Shown: one piece after another, positions 43,240 through 55,815 of the stretch | Layout of the letters: every line of letters starts with the position of its first letter | Numbering within the stretch: position 1 is the first letter of the stretch | Assembly (NCBI GenBank): GCA_019914945.1 | Contig: CM034111.1 | Coordinates: 5,208,001 to 5,272,000, forward strand | Direction: 5' to 3' | DNA length: 64,000 nucleotides | From: Typha latifolia | Lineage: Eukaryota; Streptophyta; Magnoliopsida; Poales; Typhaceae | Made by a program: the position numbers and the translations under genes | Notes under the pieces: model-generated | The model's input: only the letters and a program-made list of their open reading frames with translations | The model's database searches: none | Told to the model about the DNA's origin: nothing

Positions 43240-44480
43240 CGCTTAATCTTTTTCCTCGAAGTGAGAAATCATGGAAGCAGTATTCCTTGGCCTCAAGTGG
43301 AGATGTTGTGGCTGTGGCAACTCTGGTGTGTCCATCATTGTTTAGAATGGCTTAGATAACCTTTGGCATTTGTCCACTTGAAGCTCATCCATATCTTTGT
43401 GAAACTGAAAGTGAATGGACCCAAATTGTAAACCTAGTAGGTGTTAAGCACAATATCCGCTTCCTTGAGAGCTAATAGGTAAAGGTCCTATATCAGCAAG
43501 TTCCCTTAGATTTTCAACATGACCCCCACAGAATGTGCTCTTTGCTCTCAAACTAGTGCTCTATCTAATCATCACATCAAAACTCGGGATCAACTTTGAT
43601 GTCAGCCCAATCTTTCGGATCAACCGCTCATTCAAGAAACTATTAGTTCTTCCATTGTCGATGAGTATCCGCATAGTAGGCTTCTTCAAAATGTCATCAA
43701 CTAAGAGTCTCAATGCAATTGATCCAACATATATATGCATGAAAATCTCAGTATGACTTCCTTTCTGTCCTCTAGTAGCTCTTGAGAAGAGTGCTCCTCT
43801 TCTAAATCACCTTCCACTAGTATGCTATCTTCATCTTCCGTCCATCTCTACTAATAGTATCACCAAGGCTGTGTGCCAACCACATTTGTGTCCCCCCGCC
43901 CTCCCGTATAACATCCATTGTAATTGAAACACAACCCCTTAGCTTCTTTGTTCCTCCAAAGGCTTATGTTAGAAGATGCATAGGGACCTTCAAGGGTCCC
44001 TTAACTTCTAGAATAGGCCTTGGTATAAACAGAGTCCCTACTATCCATAGTAGTCCAACCTCAACAGTTGGGACCGTAGGTGGCCGAGGTGGGTACCTCG
44101 CCTCCACATCAGTCCAGCCATCTCACAAGGTGATTCATAGCTCATTTATCTTCTATTCTATCATTCGGGCTATGGAGAAAGCCTCCAGCAAAGTTTGAGA
44201 TCGGGAGACTTTCATCTCGGCTTGTATGTCCTAATAGAAGCCACTAATAAACATACTCTTCAATGCCAAGTATGATCAGCCCCTGACTGAGTTACAAATA
44301 CGTTCAAATTCTTCTTGGTAGTCTTACATCCCATGACTAAAATAGACAAGTTTGTTGTGCTGCTTGGTATCATCATATGGTCGTCTCTCATAACTGAAAG
44401 GAGCCTATGAGGACATTTTGAACCTTTATTTTGTGCTAGTATTCGAAGAACTTTTTAGCACGGTAGATCCAATCAAACGC
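43240..44480 (-). pseudogene. chromovirus gag-protease remnant
   Basis: On minus from about 44480: gag core end (YQEEFERICNSVRG, LALKSMFISGFY, DIQAEMKVSRSQTLLEAFS), a poorly preserved middle, then a protease block at about 43690-43550 (PTMRILIDNGRTNSFLNERL, with D-N-G where D-T-G is usual). Then comes the tail near 43250. RT, RNase H and integrase are missing. The layout is that of gag-PR at 59160-60330, with stops throughout. Confidence 0.65.
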
Positions 44481-44489
44481 TAAAAAAAT

Positions 44490-46905
44490 GAAGCCACATT
44501 GTACCATTTGATAGATAGATGTAACTTAACTCTAATTTTATTGTCATATTAGATTCTATTGATGCATCTTATGTTTCATATTTGATTGATAAGTATTATG
44601 ATCTTGATGGACTCTGATGTTCTTCAAAAAAATTTATTGATGCTTGATTTCGATAGATTTCGTTGATCTACCTGATGGTTTGACATTTTTGTGACATTGA
44701 TGGATTACATTGACTTCCTTAGACTTTCAGGTTTCTTTCACAAGCTAATTGATTTTACCCTAGTCGATATATTTGTGTAGACTTTGGTTTTGATGTTTGT
44801 TTTGATTGCATAATATTTTTTTATTGTTGCATTTATATGTCGTTTATTTTTATATGATTTTTCTAATTTTGTATTAGTATTTTATCAGTTCTACGGTGAT
44901 TTCAATGTGTATCTTTTAGTGTTTTTATAGGTTTTTGTTAACTCTTAATTTTTATGTAAATAGTAAAAATATAAAGTGTAAACTATAATTTCGTTATAAT
45001 ATAGAGTGTCATATGTAATTTTTTGTAGATTCTATTGGCATATTGTGTAATTCATATTTTAGTGATACACATTATGACCTTAATGGACTTTATGTTCTCG
45101 ATGGATTTTTATTGATGCTTAGTTTCCACGGATTCATTATTCTACCTTATGATTTGACATTTTTGTGACATTGATGGATCCTATTGACTTCTTGTATGTT
45201 GGTTTTGATGGATTCTACTAACTTATCTTGAGACTTAGATATTTCTTTCATGAGTTATTTGATTGATTTTGCCCTAGTTTGTGATATTTGTATTAGACTT
45301 TGGTTTCCATGTATGTTTTGATTGCATGATTTTTATATCACTGTATTTAAATGTCTTTTATTTTCATCAGATTCTTTTAGATTTTTTCATTTGGTAATTT
45401 ATCAATTTTGTGTGAATTTCATTGTGTTTTTTTTAATATTTTTCTATATATTTATTAAGACTTATATCTACGTGGAACAAATTGATCCATAATTATTTCC
45501 TCTACGGTGATATCCAATTTGACCAAATTGATGTAATTTTACTTATTTCTTTTTTATCTGTTTTATCGATAATTTTACATAGACCTACTAAAATTTTTTT
45601 ATAACATATAAATCCCTTGAACTAGTAAATATCTGAAACACCCATTTAGTTCATACTTTAGTGATACACATTATGACCTTAATGGACTTTATGTTCTTGA
45701 TGGATTTTTATTGATGCTTAGTTTCTAGGGATTCATTATTCTACCTTATGATTTGACATTTTTGTGACATTGATGGATGCTATTGACTTCTTGTATGGTT
45801 GGTTTTGCTGGATTCTACTAACTTAAGACTTAGATATTTCCTTCATGAGTTATTTGATTGATTTTGCCCTAGTGATAATTGTATTAGACTCTGGTTTCCA
45901 TGTATGTTTTGATTGCATGATTTTTATATCACTGTATTTAAATGTCTTTTATTTTCATCGGATTTTTTTAGATTTTTTCATTTGGTAATTTATTTTTGTG
46001 TGAATTTCATTGTGTTTTTTTAATGTTTTTCTATATATTTATTAAGAATTATATCTACGTGTAACAAATTGATTCCTAATTATTTCCTCTACGGTGATAT
46101 CCAATTTGACCAGTAGATTCTGACCAATCAAGACACATCATACTTTTCATTATTTATGAAACTCTATATTTGTTAAAGAAATCATATAAGCTACCATTTT
46201 GATAGATTGATGTAATTTTACTTATTTCTTTTTATTGTTGAATTTTTATCGATAATTTTAGGTAGACCTACTAAATTTTTTTTATAACATATAAATCCCT
46301 CGAACTAGTAAATATCTGAAACACCCATTTAATTATATTTTTATTATTTTTTTGATTCATAAATTATTAGGTATAAGTAATGTAAACAGTTTGGTATATG
46401 ATATGTTTACACCTATATTTTAGAAAAAAAAAAAGAAATTTTACTTTTTAATAATTTTATCTTTTTCATCTATATGATGAGATATTTTTAATATTTAAGG
46501 GGTCTATGTGTAAAAAAAAGAGGTTAAGTATGTGATAAAAGGATTATGGTTTGAGGGGTTCAGGTGAAATTATCCTTAAATTTATTTACATATCTTATGA
46601 TTTAGATTTGATTGATACATCTTATGACGTTTATTGATGCTTGACTTCGACAAAGTTTGGGTGGATCTCAATGTTTCTTATGATATGGTTGCATTTATTT
46701 TCTTTGGATTTTTTAAGTTTTTTCTCAATGTTTCTTTTTCAAGATTTTCTAGATCTTTATTAACTCTTATTTCTACTTTTATCGTGGAATAAATTGATAC
46801 GTAACTTTTTCCTCTCCACGTGACGTCCCAATTAGGCTATAATAGTTATTGATTGTGACCAATCAATACACATCATACATTTTATTGTTCTTTAATAGAA
46901 GTGTA
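44490..46905. repeat. four diverged tandem copies of a ~0.5-0.6-kb unit
   Basis: The landmark TTTGACATTTTTGTGACATT recurs at about 44680, 45153 and 45752, with flanking text in the same order (TTATTGATGCTT, ATTTTGATTGCAT, TTTCCTCTACGGTGATATCC). The second and third copies are nearly alike. A weaker fourth lies at 46570-46900, and a related start appears at 63630-63700. No coding capacity. The element type is unknown. Confidence 0.7.
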
Positions 46906-46910
46906 ACATT

Positions 46911-47560
46911 CAATTCCCGATCACATCATGTATATAATACGCCCACATAGCACATGTAGTGTATACGGTTAGTTTTTGACAATTAAATAAATTTTATATT
47001 AATATCATAATTTATCTAATAACATTTAAACAATAAAAAACTCAGGACATTAGCAAAATATTAAGAATCCTAATAGGCTCAAGCCACAACATATCAAGAG
47101 CATCATAATATAATATATACACAACACTTTTATATACATAATACATTATTATAAAAAACCTAAAAATTACGTGAATACTTAAGTATGCCTTATACCAATT
47201 AAAAAACGTAAGAAATGCCATAGGAGATGAGATCTATCACATGCACTTGGCGTGTGCGTTGACTATTTCTTCTTTCCTCTTCACCTCCCGCAATTAGTTG
47301 CGAGAGATGAGAGAGAAGTGCACCGGAGTGGAGTCAAACTCCACTCCGTTCACCCTCCTCTCTAATCTCTATAAAACCCCTCAACCCTCTCTTTTGGCTA
47401 CCACATTCTTCTCTCTCTCTCAACTCTATTTAATGCCGCCGAAGAACTCGACGAGAGCCACGGATCACTAGAATGCTGACGGACCAAATCAAAACCCTCA
47501 CTCTAATCCTCATGTTAGCCTCCATCTTCCATTTAAATTAATTTAATTTTTGCTTCGAAA
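46911..47560 (+). mobile_element. gypsy LTR and gag-start remnant
   Basis: A TGTAACATTCAATTCCCGAT start, an AT-rich body, and a segment shared with 10120-10175 lead to a TATA box CTATAAAACC (about 47371) and a CT-rich leader. ATG at 47433 opens MPPKNSTRATDH and then a stop. Such a start is typical of plant gypsy gag. No PBS is visible between the leader and ATG. The element is cut off at 47574 by gypsy-2. Confidence 0.5.
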
Positions 47561-47574
47561 TTCATAGATAAATC

Positions 47575-47940
47575 TAATACATTTAGTTAGGATCTTTTCT
47601 TACTGCATTAGTTGTTCATTTATATCTCTTAACTACATCCACCCTCCACCTACATCTCCATAATCATCCATAACTCTAACATCCACTCCACCTATCACCA
47701 CCACCATTACCCACATTATTTCGTATTTTTGTCCTAGTTTCAGTTCGAATATGCAAAGGGCATAAATACGAAAATTGTAGATCAGGGAGTTACGGATCTA
47801 ATCTACTTAGCTCTATAATTTTCTAACTATAGAAGAATATCTGACGAATATTTTTCCATGATTGTGCTGACTGATTCCTATAATAAATTTAGATCTTGAA
47901 GGAATCGTTCCATAGCAGACCTTTTGGTACAAGAACCCAT
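47575..47940 (+). repeat. gypsy-2 5' LTR (internally deleted)
   Basis: It starts TAATACATTTAGTTAGGATC, matching TGATACATTTAATTAGGATC at 54042, but then jumps to leader sequence. The GTTCGAAC motif array and TATA region present in the 3' LTR are absent. A PBS-like TGATATCAAAGCTAGG lies at 47946-47961. Confidence 0.7.
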
Positions 47941-47981
47941 TAATTTGATATCAAAGCTAGGCGAACCTCAGGCCTCCATTA

Positions 47982-49388
47982 ATGGTTGAAACAAGGAGAC
48001 CAATAGAGAGCACACCGACAAGGGCAGACTCAATCCACGATAAGGCCGATTCCTTTGGAGCGACCACGGTAGGACCGAGTCAAACAATGTCCATGGGTGT
48101 GAATATGGGCTTGAAGGACGAACTTAGGGGCATGTTCCAAACATTACTACATAGAGTTGATACAATACAAAAGGATCACAATGATTTAAAGGAATAAGTC
48201 ATGAAACGATCGACTTCGTCATCTCCTCGACAAAGATCGGTACCTCAAGAAGGACTAGCGGTGGAACCACATCGATTCGATACCCCACAGGTCTAGGTGT
48301 GACATGTTAGTATCAATGATCCTCTTTTACCCATGACTACACATCATCCCCACCTCCGTTACAAAACCCAAGACCAGCGGTGGTGGAACCTGAGAGGCGT
48401 GCGGCACCGGTGCACTTCGTTAATGAGGAGGATTGGCACTTTGAGGATGAGGTTGATCCCTTCGAAGATAGTGATGGATGTGCTCAAGGATTTAGAGAAG
48501 GTGATCGACATGCACAAAGGTTCAGACCTGAGCCAAGGATCTTTCCTAAATCCGACAATGCTATTCGGGGGAGAACCGTATGCTTAGACTTTCCAAAATT
48601 TTATGGTGGTGATCGAATGGATTCGGTGTTTTAAGTTGAACAATATTTTAATTGTCAAGGGACAGCGGAGCATGCAAAGGTCCAGATGGCAAGCTTTCAC
48701 CTCCAAGGAACGGCATTGTATTGGTATAGATTGGTTATTAGTGATGGAGGATTTATAGGATGGGCTGACTTTTGTAGGAGAATTACTCACAGATTTGGGA
48801 CAGCGACATATGAAGATTTTGTTGCCACATTAAGTAAGACGGTTTAGAGGACGACCGTATTGGAGTATCAATCTGAGTTTGCAAGAGTTAGTAGTCGTTG
48901 TGAGCCACCTTTGCCCGAACCGACATTGATAAGTATATTTATTTCAAGACTGCGAGAGTAGATACAAGCGGATGTTCGTGCTCTATGTCCTACCACTCTT
49001 GAGGAGACCTTTGAGAAGGTCATGAGTGTAACAACCCAATCTTAAAAATAAAAATAAATAAAAAGCGCCCAAAGCGACAGCCTCGTGCCATGCAGTGGCA
49101 GATGGGGAGGGTGCCACGCGCCCCAAGCACTGGCCCGGCCAACCTGGCCGGGCCAGCTAGTGCGGTGGGCCCCCCTGCCGCCGCCACGGCCTCCCTCCCC
49201 ACCACCTCTCTCCCTTTTATTTCTCTCTCTCTCTCTCTCTTTCTCTCTTTTAGTCTCTCTTTCACTTTTCTCTCTTTCCCTCTCTTAAACACTCTTTCTC
49301 TCTCTCTTTCTCTCTATCCACTACCGCCGCCACTTCGCCGGCCTGCCGCTGCCGTCGCCACCTCCACTGACGTCGGTGAGCCTCTTTC

Positions 49389-49438
<50 letters not shown>

Positions 49439-50866
49439 TTTCTCTTTATCTCTCTCGGGTTCGTCGCAACAGAGTCGCTGCCGGCCCAGTCCCCTCCCTT
49501 CCTTTCTTCCTCTCCTCTTCTTCTTCCTTCTTTCTCCTTTCTCTTTCTTCTTTTGTTTCTTCCTTCTACTGCCATTCTTCTTCTCTCTTAGCTCCTTCTT
49601 CTTTTGCATGACATTATTTTATTATCTACTTTATTTTATGTTTGTTTATTTATTTAATTAGGTATTACTTCCTTAATTAATCTAGATAAATTATTTAGAC
49701 ATTAATTATGTTCATAATAATATATATATTCTTCAACATGATGATTATTAATTTTAATTAGTATAATTAATGATTAATGAGGTGATAACTATTACGCATA
49801 AATATAGGTAATACTTATATTTATTTCTTTATATTAGATTTATAAATTTTAAGTAATTTTAACAATTTATTGTATACTATTGTGTGTAGAATAAGATACT
49901 TAGTCTTGTTAATTAATTAATTTATTTATTATTTGGCGTAACCAAGTAAATACGACATATAATTTCTGATTAATCAAAATAGACTAAGAATTATAAATTT
50001 ATTATAAAATAAATCTTATCTATACTTGTATCTTATATTTAATTATTTAACTTTTAATTTATAATTATATATTATAAATAAAAAGAAATAAACCTTTCTC
50101 CTTATGTTATGACTAGCATTTTATGATAATAATATAATTATAGTATTTGAATCATATCTATAATATAGACTTAGTTATGTAATCAAAAACAAAAGAGCAG
50201 GTAGTATTTGATGATGTCATGATTGTATGTGCACAGGAGTGTATCTGTGCGTGACGGGCCACGCTTGTCCTGTAACGCGCGCCGCGCGTTCTTTGTGAGC
50301 GCGTGGGCGTGCATGTGCCCATGCCAAGCAGGGGCGTTAGAGTGAGGATGGAGCAAAAATATAAGGCTATTAAGATGGCAACAATAATAAGTTGGGGCAA
50401 CCGAGATGAGCGATTTGCACCTAGAACGCCGGATGGAAATTCTGCAGGTTCAAAAACAACGGCTATGAGCACTAGACCACAACCACCTTTGAGACATTCT
50501 TCTGATGTTAGAGGAGGCACAAGACCTCCTGTTCAAACTCTCACACCTGCCCAAGTGGAGGAGCAAAGAGCAAAGAGCCTTTGCTTTCGATGCGATGAAC
50601 GTTTCATCCCCGATTATCGGTGTTTCAAACCGATCGGGAGTGTGATGCTCATCGACGGTCTTGAGGAGGATGTTGAGGTTGTTGATGATGGAGAGTGTCC
50701 AAAGGAGGTCCATGAGGAGGCCGTTGAGGAGGGTGCGGAGGAAGATATCCAAGCTGAAATATCGATGCATGCATATTCGGGTACTTGTCTATTCCGGGAG
50801 ATGGACTCGTTAGAAAGCATTGTGTGCACATCCTTATCTATTCCGGGAGTACACACAACTTTCTAG
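47982..50866 (+). pseudogene. gypsy-2 gag pseudogene, split by LTR-X
   Basis: It starts MVETRRPIESTPTRADS, with a helical LKDELRGMFQTLLHRVD. The core follows at 48580-49020 (LDFPKFYGGDRMDSVF, MASFHLQGTALYWYRL, FCRRITHRFGTATYEDF, ADVRALCPTTLEETFEKVM). After the LTR-X insertion it resumes at 50340 (KYKAIKM), with a Pro-rich linker and the compact zinc knuckle LCFRCDERFIPDYRC at about 50580. A Glu/Val/Asp-rich stretch ends in a region matching the start of protease. Stops occur near 48198, 48632 and 48844. Confidence 0.82.
49029..50339 (-). mobile_element. LTR-X insertion in gypsy-2 gag (1311 bp)
   Basis: On minus it starts TAACGCCCCTGCTTGGC and ends ...GATTGGGTTGTTA. It is flanked by identical GAGTG (49024-49028, 50340-50344), and removing one copy makes the site align with gypsy-3 gag. 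It is an internally deleted solo LTR, collinear with both ends of 25438-28494. CT microsatellites lie at 49221-49318 and 49393-49436. Confidence 0.85.
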
Positions 50867-53800
50867 ACGAGAGGTTAGTGAGGAGATTGCGCTTGGATGC
50901 TGAAGCTTAAGGTAGAGAGCTTGTGTCGCCGGGTCGATATACGGGTGCAAGGACATGACATCATTGTGGACTTGTATCTGTTAGCGCTGCGAGGAGCAAA
51001 CATTATCTTAGGCACTCAGTGGTTATAGAGTTTGGGACCCATCACATTTGATTTCCGGAGCATGTGGATAAAATTTAAACAAGGAAACAAAGATGTGCGG
51101 CTTGATGGCGTTCAGTCTTCCCAATTCCTGCGATTCTGCCTATGGTAGGTCTGCCTTGTGCGTATGATTTGGCCTACCTTCTTCAGTTAGGACCAGTAGG
51201 AGATGAGCCTCAAATGAGTTCAGGTACTACCATTTAATTGTCTAAATTATTAGATAACTTTTCTAGACTGTTTGAGGAGCCACAGGAGTTGCCACTGAGG
51301 CAAACGACGGACCATCGCATAGAGATTGTATCCGGGGCTGCACCGACAAAGTTGAGGCCATATCGGTATCCACATGTGCAAAAAGAAGTTATTTCTAAGA
51401 TGGTAGTCGAGATGTTGGAGCAAGACATCATACAACCAAGTCATAGCTCATACTCATCCCCCGTGCTATTGGTGCAAAAAAAGGACGGGACATGGCATTT
51501 TTGTGTCGACTATCGGGCACTAAATGCTATTACCGTCAAGGACTAATATCTTATTCCGGTTATAGAGGAGCTGTTGGATGAGCTTGCAGGGGCAACTATA
51601 TTCAGTAAGCTTGACTTGAGGGCCGGTTATCATCAAATTAGAGTTCACCCGGCGGTTGTGCACAAAACTGCATTTCGGACTCCGGATGAGCATTACGAGT
51701 TTCGGGTGATGCCTTTTAGTCTCACCAATGCTCCAGCTACCTTTCAAAGCCTCATGAATGATATCTTTCAGCCTCTATTGCGAAGGTATGTCTTGGTATT
51801 TTTTGACGACATTTTAGTGTATAGCAGAACTGAATTGGAGGATTGGTGGCATTTGGAGGATATGCTGAATTTGTTGAAGCAAAATTAATTAAAGATCAAG
51901 AAGACTATGTGCATATGGGGAGTACCAAAGTGGAGTATTTAGACTACATCATCTCAGAGGAAGGCGTAGCGGCGGATCCTCAAAAGGTAGCATACATGAC
52001 CGCTTGGCCTATTCCTACTATCACCACCGAATTGCAAGGATTTTTGGGGCTGACCGGATATTGTCACCGCTTTATCGCCGGTTATGGGAAGATCGCTGCT
52101 CCTCCCACTTCTTTGTTGAAGAAGGAATCTTTTAGATGGACGGATGAAGCCACTACAGTCTTTGAAAAACTGAAAACAGCAATGACAACGGCACCCGTTC
52201 TAGCACTAGTGGACTTCACCTAAGAGTTCATATGAAATGTGATGCGTTAAGAGTTGGCATAGGACCTTTACTAATGCAAGGTGGACGTCCCATTGCCTTT
52301 CTTTGTAAGGCTTTATCACAAAAATCTCAACAATTATCGACTTATGAGAGAGAGAGAGAGATGTTGACAATTCTACATGCGGTAACAAATTAGAGGCTTT
52401 ATTTGATCGATAGGCAATTCATAATCCGAACCGATCAAAAGAGTTTTCCATATTTTATGGGACAGCGTATACACACTCCAGCACAGCAGAAATAGGTCAA
52501 AAAATTGTTAGGGTATAATTATGAAATACAATACAAGACTGGAATGGAAAATAGAGCGGCAAATGCACTATCGCGCCAACCCAATACCATCGAGCTTGCA
52601 GCCTATTCTTTTCCTACTTTTCTCTTCCTGGACGAGCTGAGGTATGCATGTACATCTAATCCAGATGTTTTGAGATTATTGTAGGAGGTGATGGATGATC
52701 CGGAGCGCCATCCAGAGTTGGAGAATCGAGGCGGATTGCTGTTGGACCGCCGATGCATTCGAGTGCCCGCAAATGATGGATTGCGACAGAAATTGTTAGA
52801 GCACTTCCACCAAACTCCAGAGGCTGGTCATGAGGGTGTCTTGAGGACTTATAGGAGGATATCACAGAGTTGCATGTGGCTAGGATTGAGACAGGATGTG
52901 AGGAGTTTTGTCCATGCTTGCGAAGTCTGTCAAAGGGCTAAGATAACCACATTGAAATCAGCTGGATTGCTTCAGCCTTTACCTATACCGGAACATATTT
53001 GGGAATATATTTCTATGAATTTTATAGAGAGTCTTCCACTGATACGTAGTTATTCCGTTATCTTTGTAGTGGTTGATAGATTGAGTAAGTATGCGCACTT
53101 TTCGGCATTGTCACATCCATTTTTAGCCAAGTCAATGGATAATTTTTTTGTTAGAAATGTTGTTCGGCATTGTCACATGCCATGCACGATTGTCTCGGAT
53201 CATGATCGTGTATTTCTGAACAACTTTTGGACGGAGTTTTTCAGATTGTAGGGGACTCAATTGAACTTTAGTTCGGCCTACCATCCAAAGACGGATGGCC
53301 AAACCGAGGTGGTCAATTGAGGCATTGAGCAATACTTGAGGTGCTTTATTGGAGAGATGCCGAGACGATGGTTGGAGTTCTTACCGTGGGCGGAATGGTC
53401 TTACAACACCGTCTACCATAGCTACATTGGCATGACTCCATTTTAGGTGGTGTATGGACGAACGGATCTGACGTTACGCATTTATGATCTAGTGGCATCT
53501 ACAGACCGAACATAGGTGGACTTAGCTTTGATGGATAGAGACGCCACATTGAGGAGGTTGCGTGCCCATCTTAAACTTGCTCAAAATTGCATGAAGCAAG
53601 TTTATGATTATAGTCATAGGGAGCAGAAGTTCCACATTGACAGTTGGGTGTTTGTGAGGGTGCAACCATATCGACAGGTGACCTTACGCCCGATACTAAC
53701 CAAAAGTTAGCACATCGCTACTTTGGTATGTTTCGAGTGTTAGAGCGTATTGGTCTGGTTTAATATCGTTTGGAGCTGCGAGAGGGGTCGAGAGTGCATC

Positions 53801-54010
53801 CTGTCTTCCATGTTTCGTTAGATTAGTTCTACTAGAGCCATTGGAGGAGATAGAGATCGTGGAGCCAGTTCGTGTACTTGCTAGGCACCGATGACGACGT
53901 GGTACCAGATTAGAGATGGAGATTCTAGTTGAGTAGCTTGGCAAGTCATCCGATAAGGCGACATGAGAGTTGGAGACTGACATTTTGGAGCATTTTCTCG
54001 ATTTTTTACT
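50840..54010 (+). pseudogene. gypsy-2 pol pseudogene: PR, RT, RH, IN, chromodomain
   Basis: Protease trace: HTTF/THNFLDERLVRRL at about 50850. RT, 51290-51890: [61 protein letters not shown] and catalytic FFDDILVYS at about 51800. RNase H, 51900-52610 (FLGLTGYCHRFI, GPLLMQGGRPIAF, NALSRQ-like end). Integrase, 52690-53500: HHCC zinc site (HFHQTPEAGHEG, CEVCQRAK), [23 protein letters not shown] and GQTEVVN. C-terminal GPY-like part to 53720. Chromodomain trace GTRLEMEILVE then LGKSSDKAT at about 53900-53965. A frame change at 51840 and more than eight stops. Confidence 0.85.
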
Positions 54011-54041
54011 TTGAGGGCAAGGTGGGGAATGCGTGATAGGC

Positions 54042-54183
54042 TGATACATTTAATTAGGATCTTTTCTTACTACATTAGTTGTTTATTTTTATTAAAATAA
54101 AATTCTTGTAGGTCGTGTTCGAACGCAGGAGGGGTTCGAACACCCTTGCGAACGCCTGCATCAGGTTCGCAAATACAGAGGAC
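54042..54183 (+). repeat. gypsy-2 3' LTR, first 142 bp
   Basis: It starts TGATACATTTAATTAGGATC after the tail TTGAGGGCAAGGTGGGG. It contains GTGTTCGAACGCAGG, GGTTCGAACACC and GCGAACGCCTGCATC (54113-54170), the same motif set as gypsy-3 U3. LTR-X sequence takes over at about 54184. Confidence 0.8.
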
Positions 54184-54369
54184 ACGAAAAGTGAGAATAA
54201 TATAAATCAAAGATGAGCATATGTCATTTATGAGTATGTAATGTATCCTCAATAATATGTAAAGGTATAGTAAATATCATGTCATGACTATTTAAGTATA
54301 TAATTATTAATAATGTGTAAATAAATATCCAATCACATCATCATTGTTAAATTCATAATTGTAATATTT

Positions 54370-55815
54370 GTTATGCCCAAATTATTAAATGTTAATATTT
54401 TATTTTAACTAATTAATATATTTTAGTTATATGTAGACCTTTGATCAATGGAATCTCATTTAATCACTAAAAACGGTCAAATTTAGGCTTAAATCAGAAT
54501 TAGGCTTAGTCACTACTAACCAACTAAATCTACCTCTCATCTTTCAAGTCATGCTTAAGTCAAACCATGATCTACTAATCACTTTCTTCCTTATCTAAAT
54601 TAGAATGAGTCAAAAAAAATTTTTTTATCAAGCAATAAATTTTCGGCAATCAAATCTCTATCAAGTTGTAGAATTTTAGCAAGAAAATTTCACATAATGT
54701 AGCAGATTTTCGTCTCCAATTCAGGCAAAATTTCAGCAATAATTGCAGCAGTAAACAAATTTTAAATTTCTATTTGAGCAACAATTCCAGCTAAACAAAT
54801 TACCTACCTAATGCGGCAGATTTCTAACATATTTCATATTGATTTTCACCAGGGTACATATTTAGCAGATTTCAAACACAATCACAACAGATTTCCAGTC
54901 GATTTGGAGTAGATTTTCATGCTCCAGAAAGTCTATAAATAGAGGGGTTGAGAGCTAGAGAAAAAATCTTTAACTTTTCTTGTGTATTTTCTGTTAAGTT
55001 TTTCTTTTGAGGAGTTGTAGTTTAAAATTCATCATTCAAACTTACAATTGTTTCAATTCAATTAGCAACAATAGAGCACATTTGAAGAAGTTTCAATCTT
55101 TGTAAGTTAGCAAAGTTCATATTCTGATCTTCTTTTAGCGTAATCTCTTATTTTTGGATTTGGATTTTATTTTTGAAAGAAGTAATTTGCAACTCTCTAG
55201 TGCTAAATCTCATATTTATTTTTATTCAAGTTGTGTTATTAACTACTAAAATAAATTTCTAATTTTCTTAAGGTTGAGGATGAAGCTTGTTGAGAACATA
55301 TTTCTTTTATTCTAAATCTCTTATGTGTTCTTAATTGCTAAATAGGTTCTTCTTTCTTCTACTTTAAATTTGTTGTTTAGAATTTAGATATTAATTGTTT
55401 TTCTTAAAAAAGATATCTAATGATTTAAAATTCTTACTCCATATTTCTAAAAATGAAGGAAGAACGTAATTTTTATGAAAATTGAATTGTTCATTCAAAG
55501 ATAATCTTCTGATCCACTAGTGATTGATTTCTTGGTAAATAGTAGAAAAAGAAGAGATTTATATTATCTAATAGAAATGTGTTATCTACAAGTAGATTCC
55601 AAGACCTTATTTCTCACACTTAATTAAAAGAAATTTGTAAGAAAGTTTCTTTCTCCATAAATCTCCTAAACCCATTTTCCAACTAGGTTAAAATTATTTT
55701 TAAGATTTTCAAACACTTCAAGTTTTCAAACAAGTCCTCATGGGATCGATATCTTGCTTGCCGATCTACTCTATAGATTCGTGCACTTGCGAGTGTTACT
55801 TAATTTGTCACAACA
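54370..55815 (+). mobile_element. solo LTR of another gypsy family (~1.45 kb)
   Basis: It starts TGTTATGCCCAAATTATT and ends ...TTGTCACAACA, with LTR-X sequence on both sides. A TATA box TATAAATAGAGG lies at about 54945, followed by a leader. The end text GGGATCGATATCTTGC and GTGCACTTGCGAGTG is common in plant Athila/Tat-type LTRs. A clean target duplication was not found, so the boundaries are accurate to a few bases. Confidence 0.65.

Larger units (their letters stand above)
47575..54183 (+). mobile_element. gypsy-2: decayed full-length chromovirus
   Basis: It contains a 5' LTR (47575-47940), PBS, gag, protease, RT, RNase H, integrase, a chromodomain trace and a 3' LTR start (54042-54183). 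Gag is interrupted by an LTR-X insertion (49029-50339). The 3' LTR is cut by LTR-X at 54184. Stops and frame changes are frequent. All domains resemble gypsy-3, so both belong to one chromovirus lineage. Confidence 0.88.

Noticed and set aside
49085..49611. Ser/Leu-rich open frames on both strands
   Set aside because: Same CT-repeat region of an LTR-X copy in reverse.
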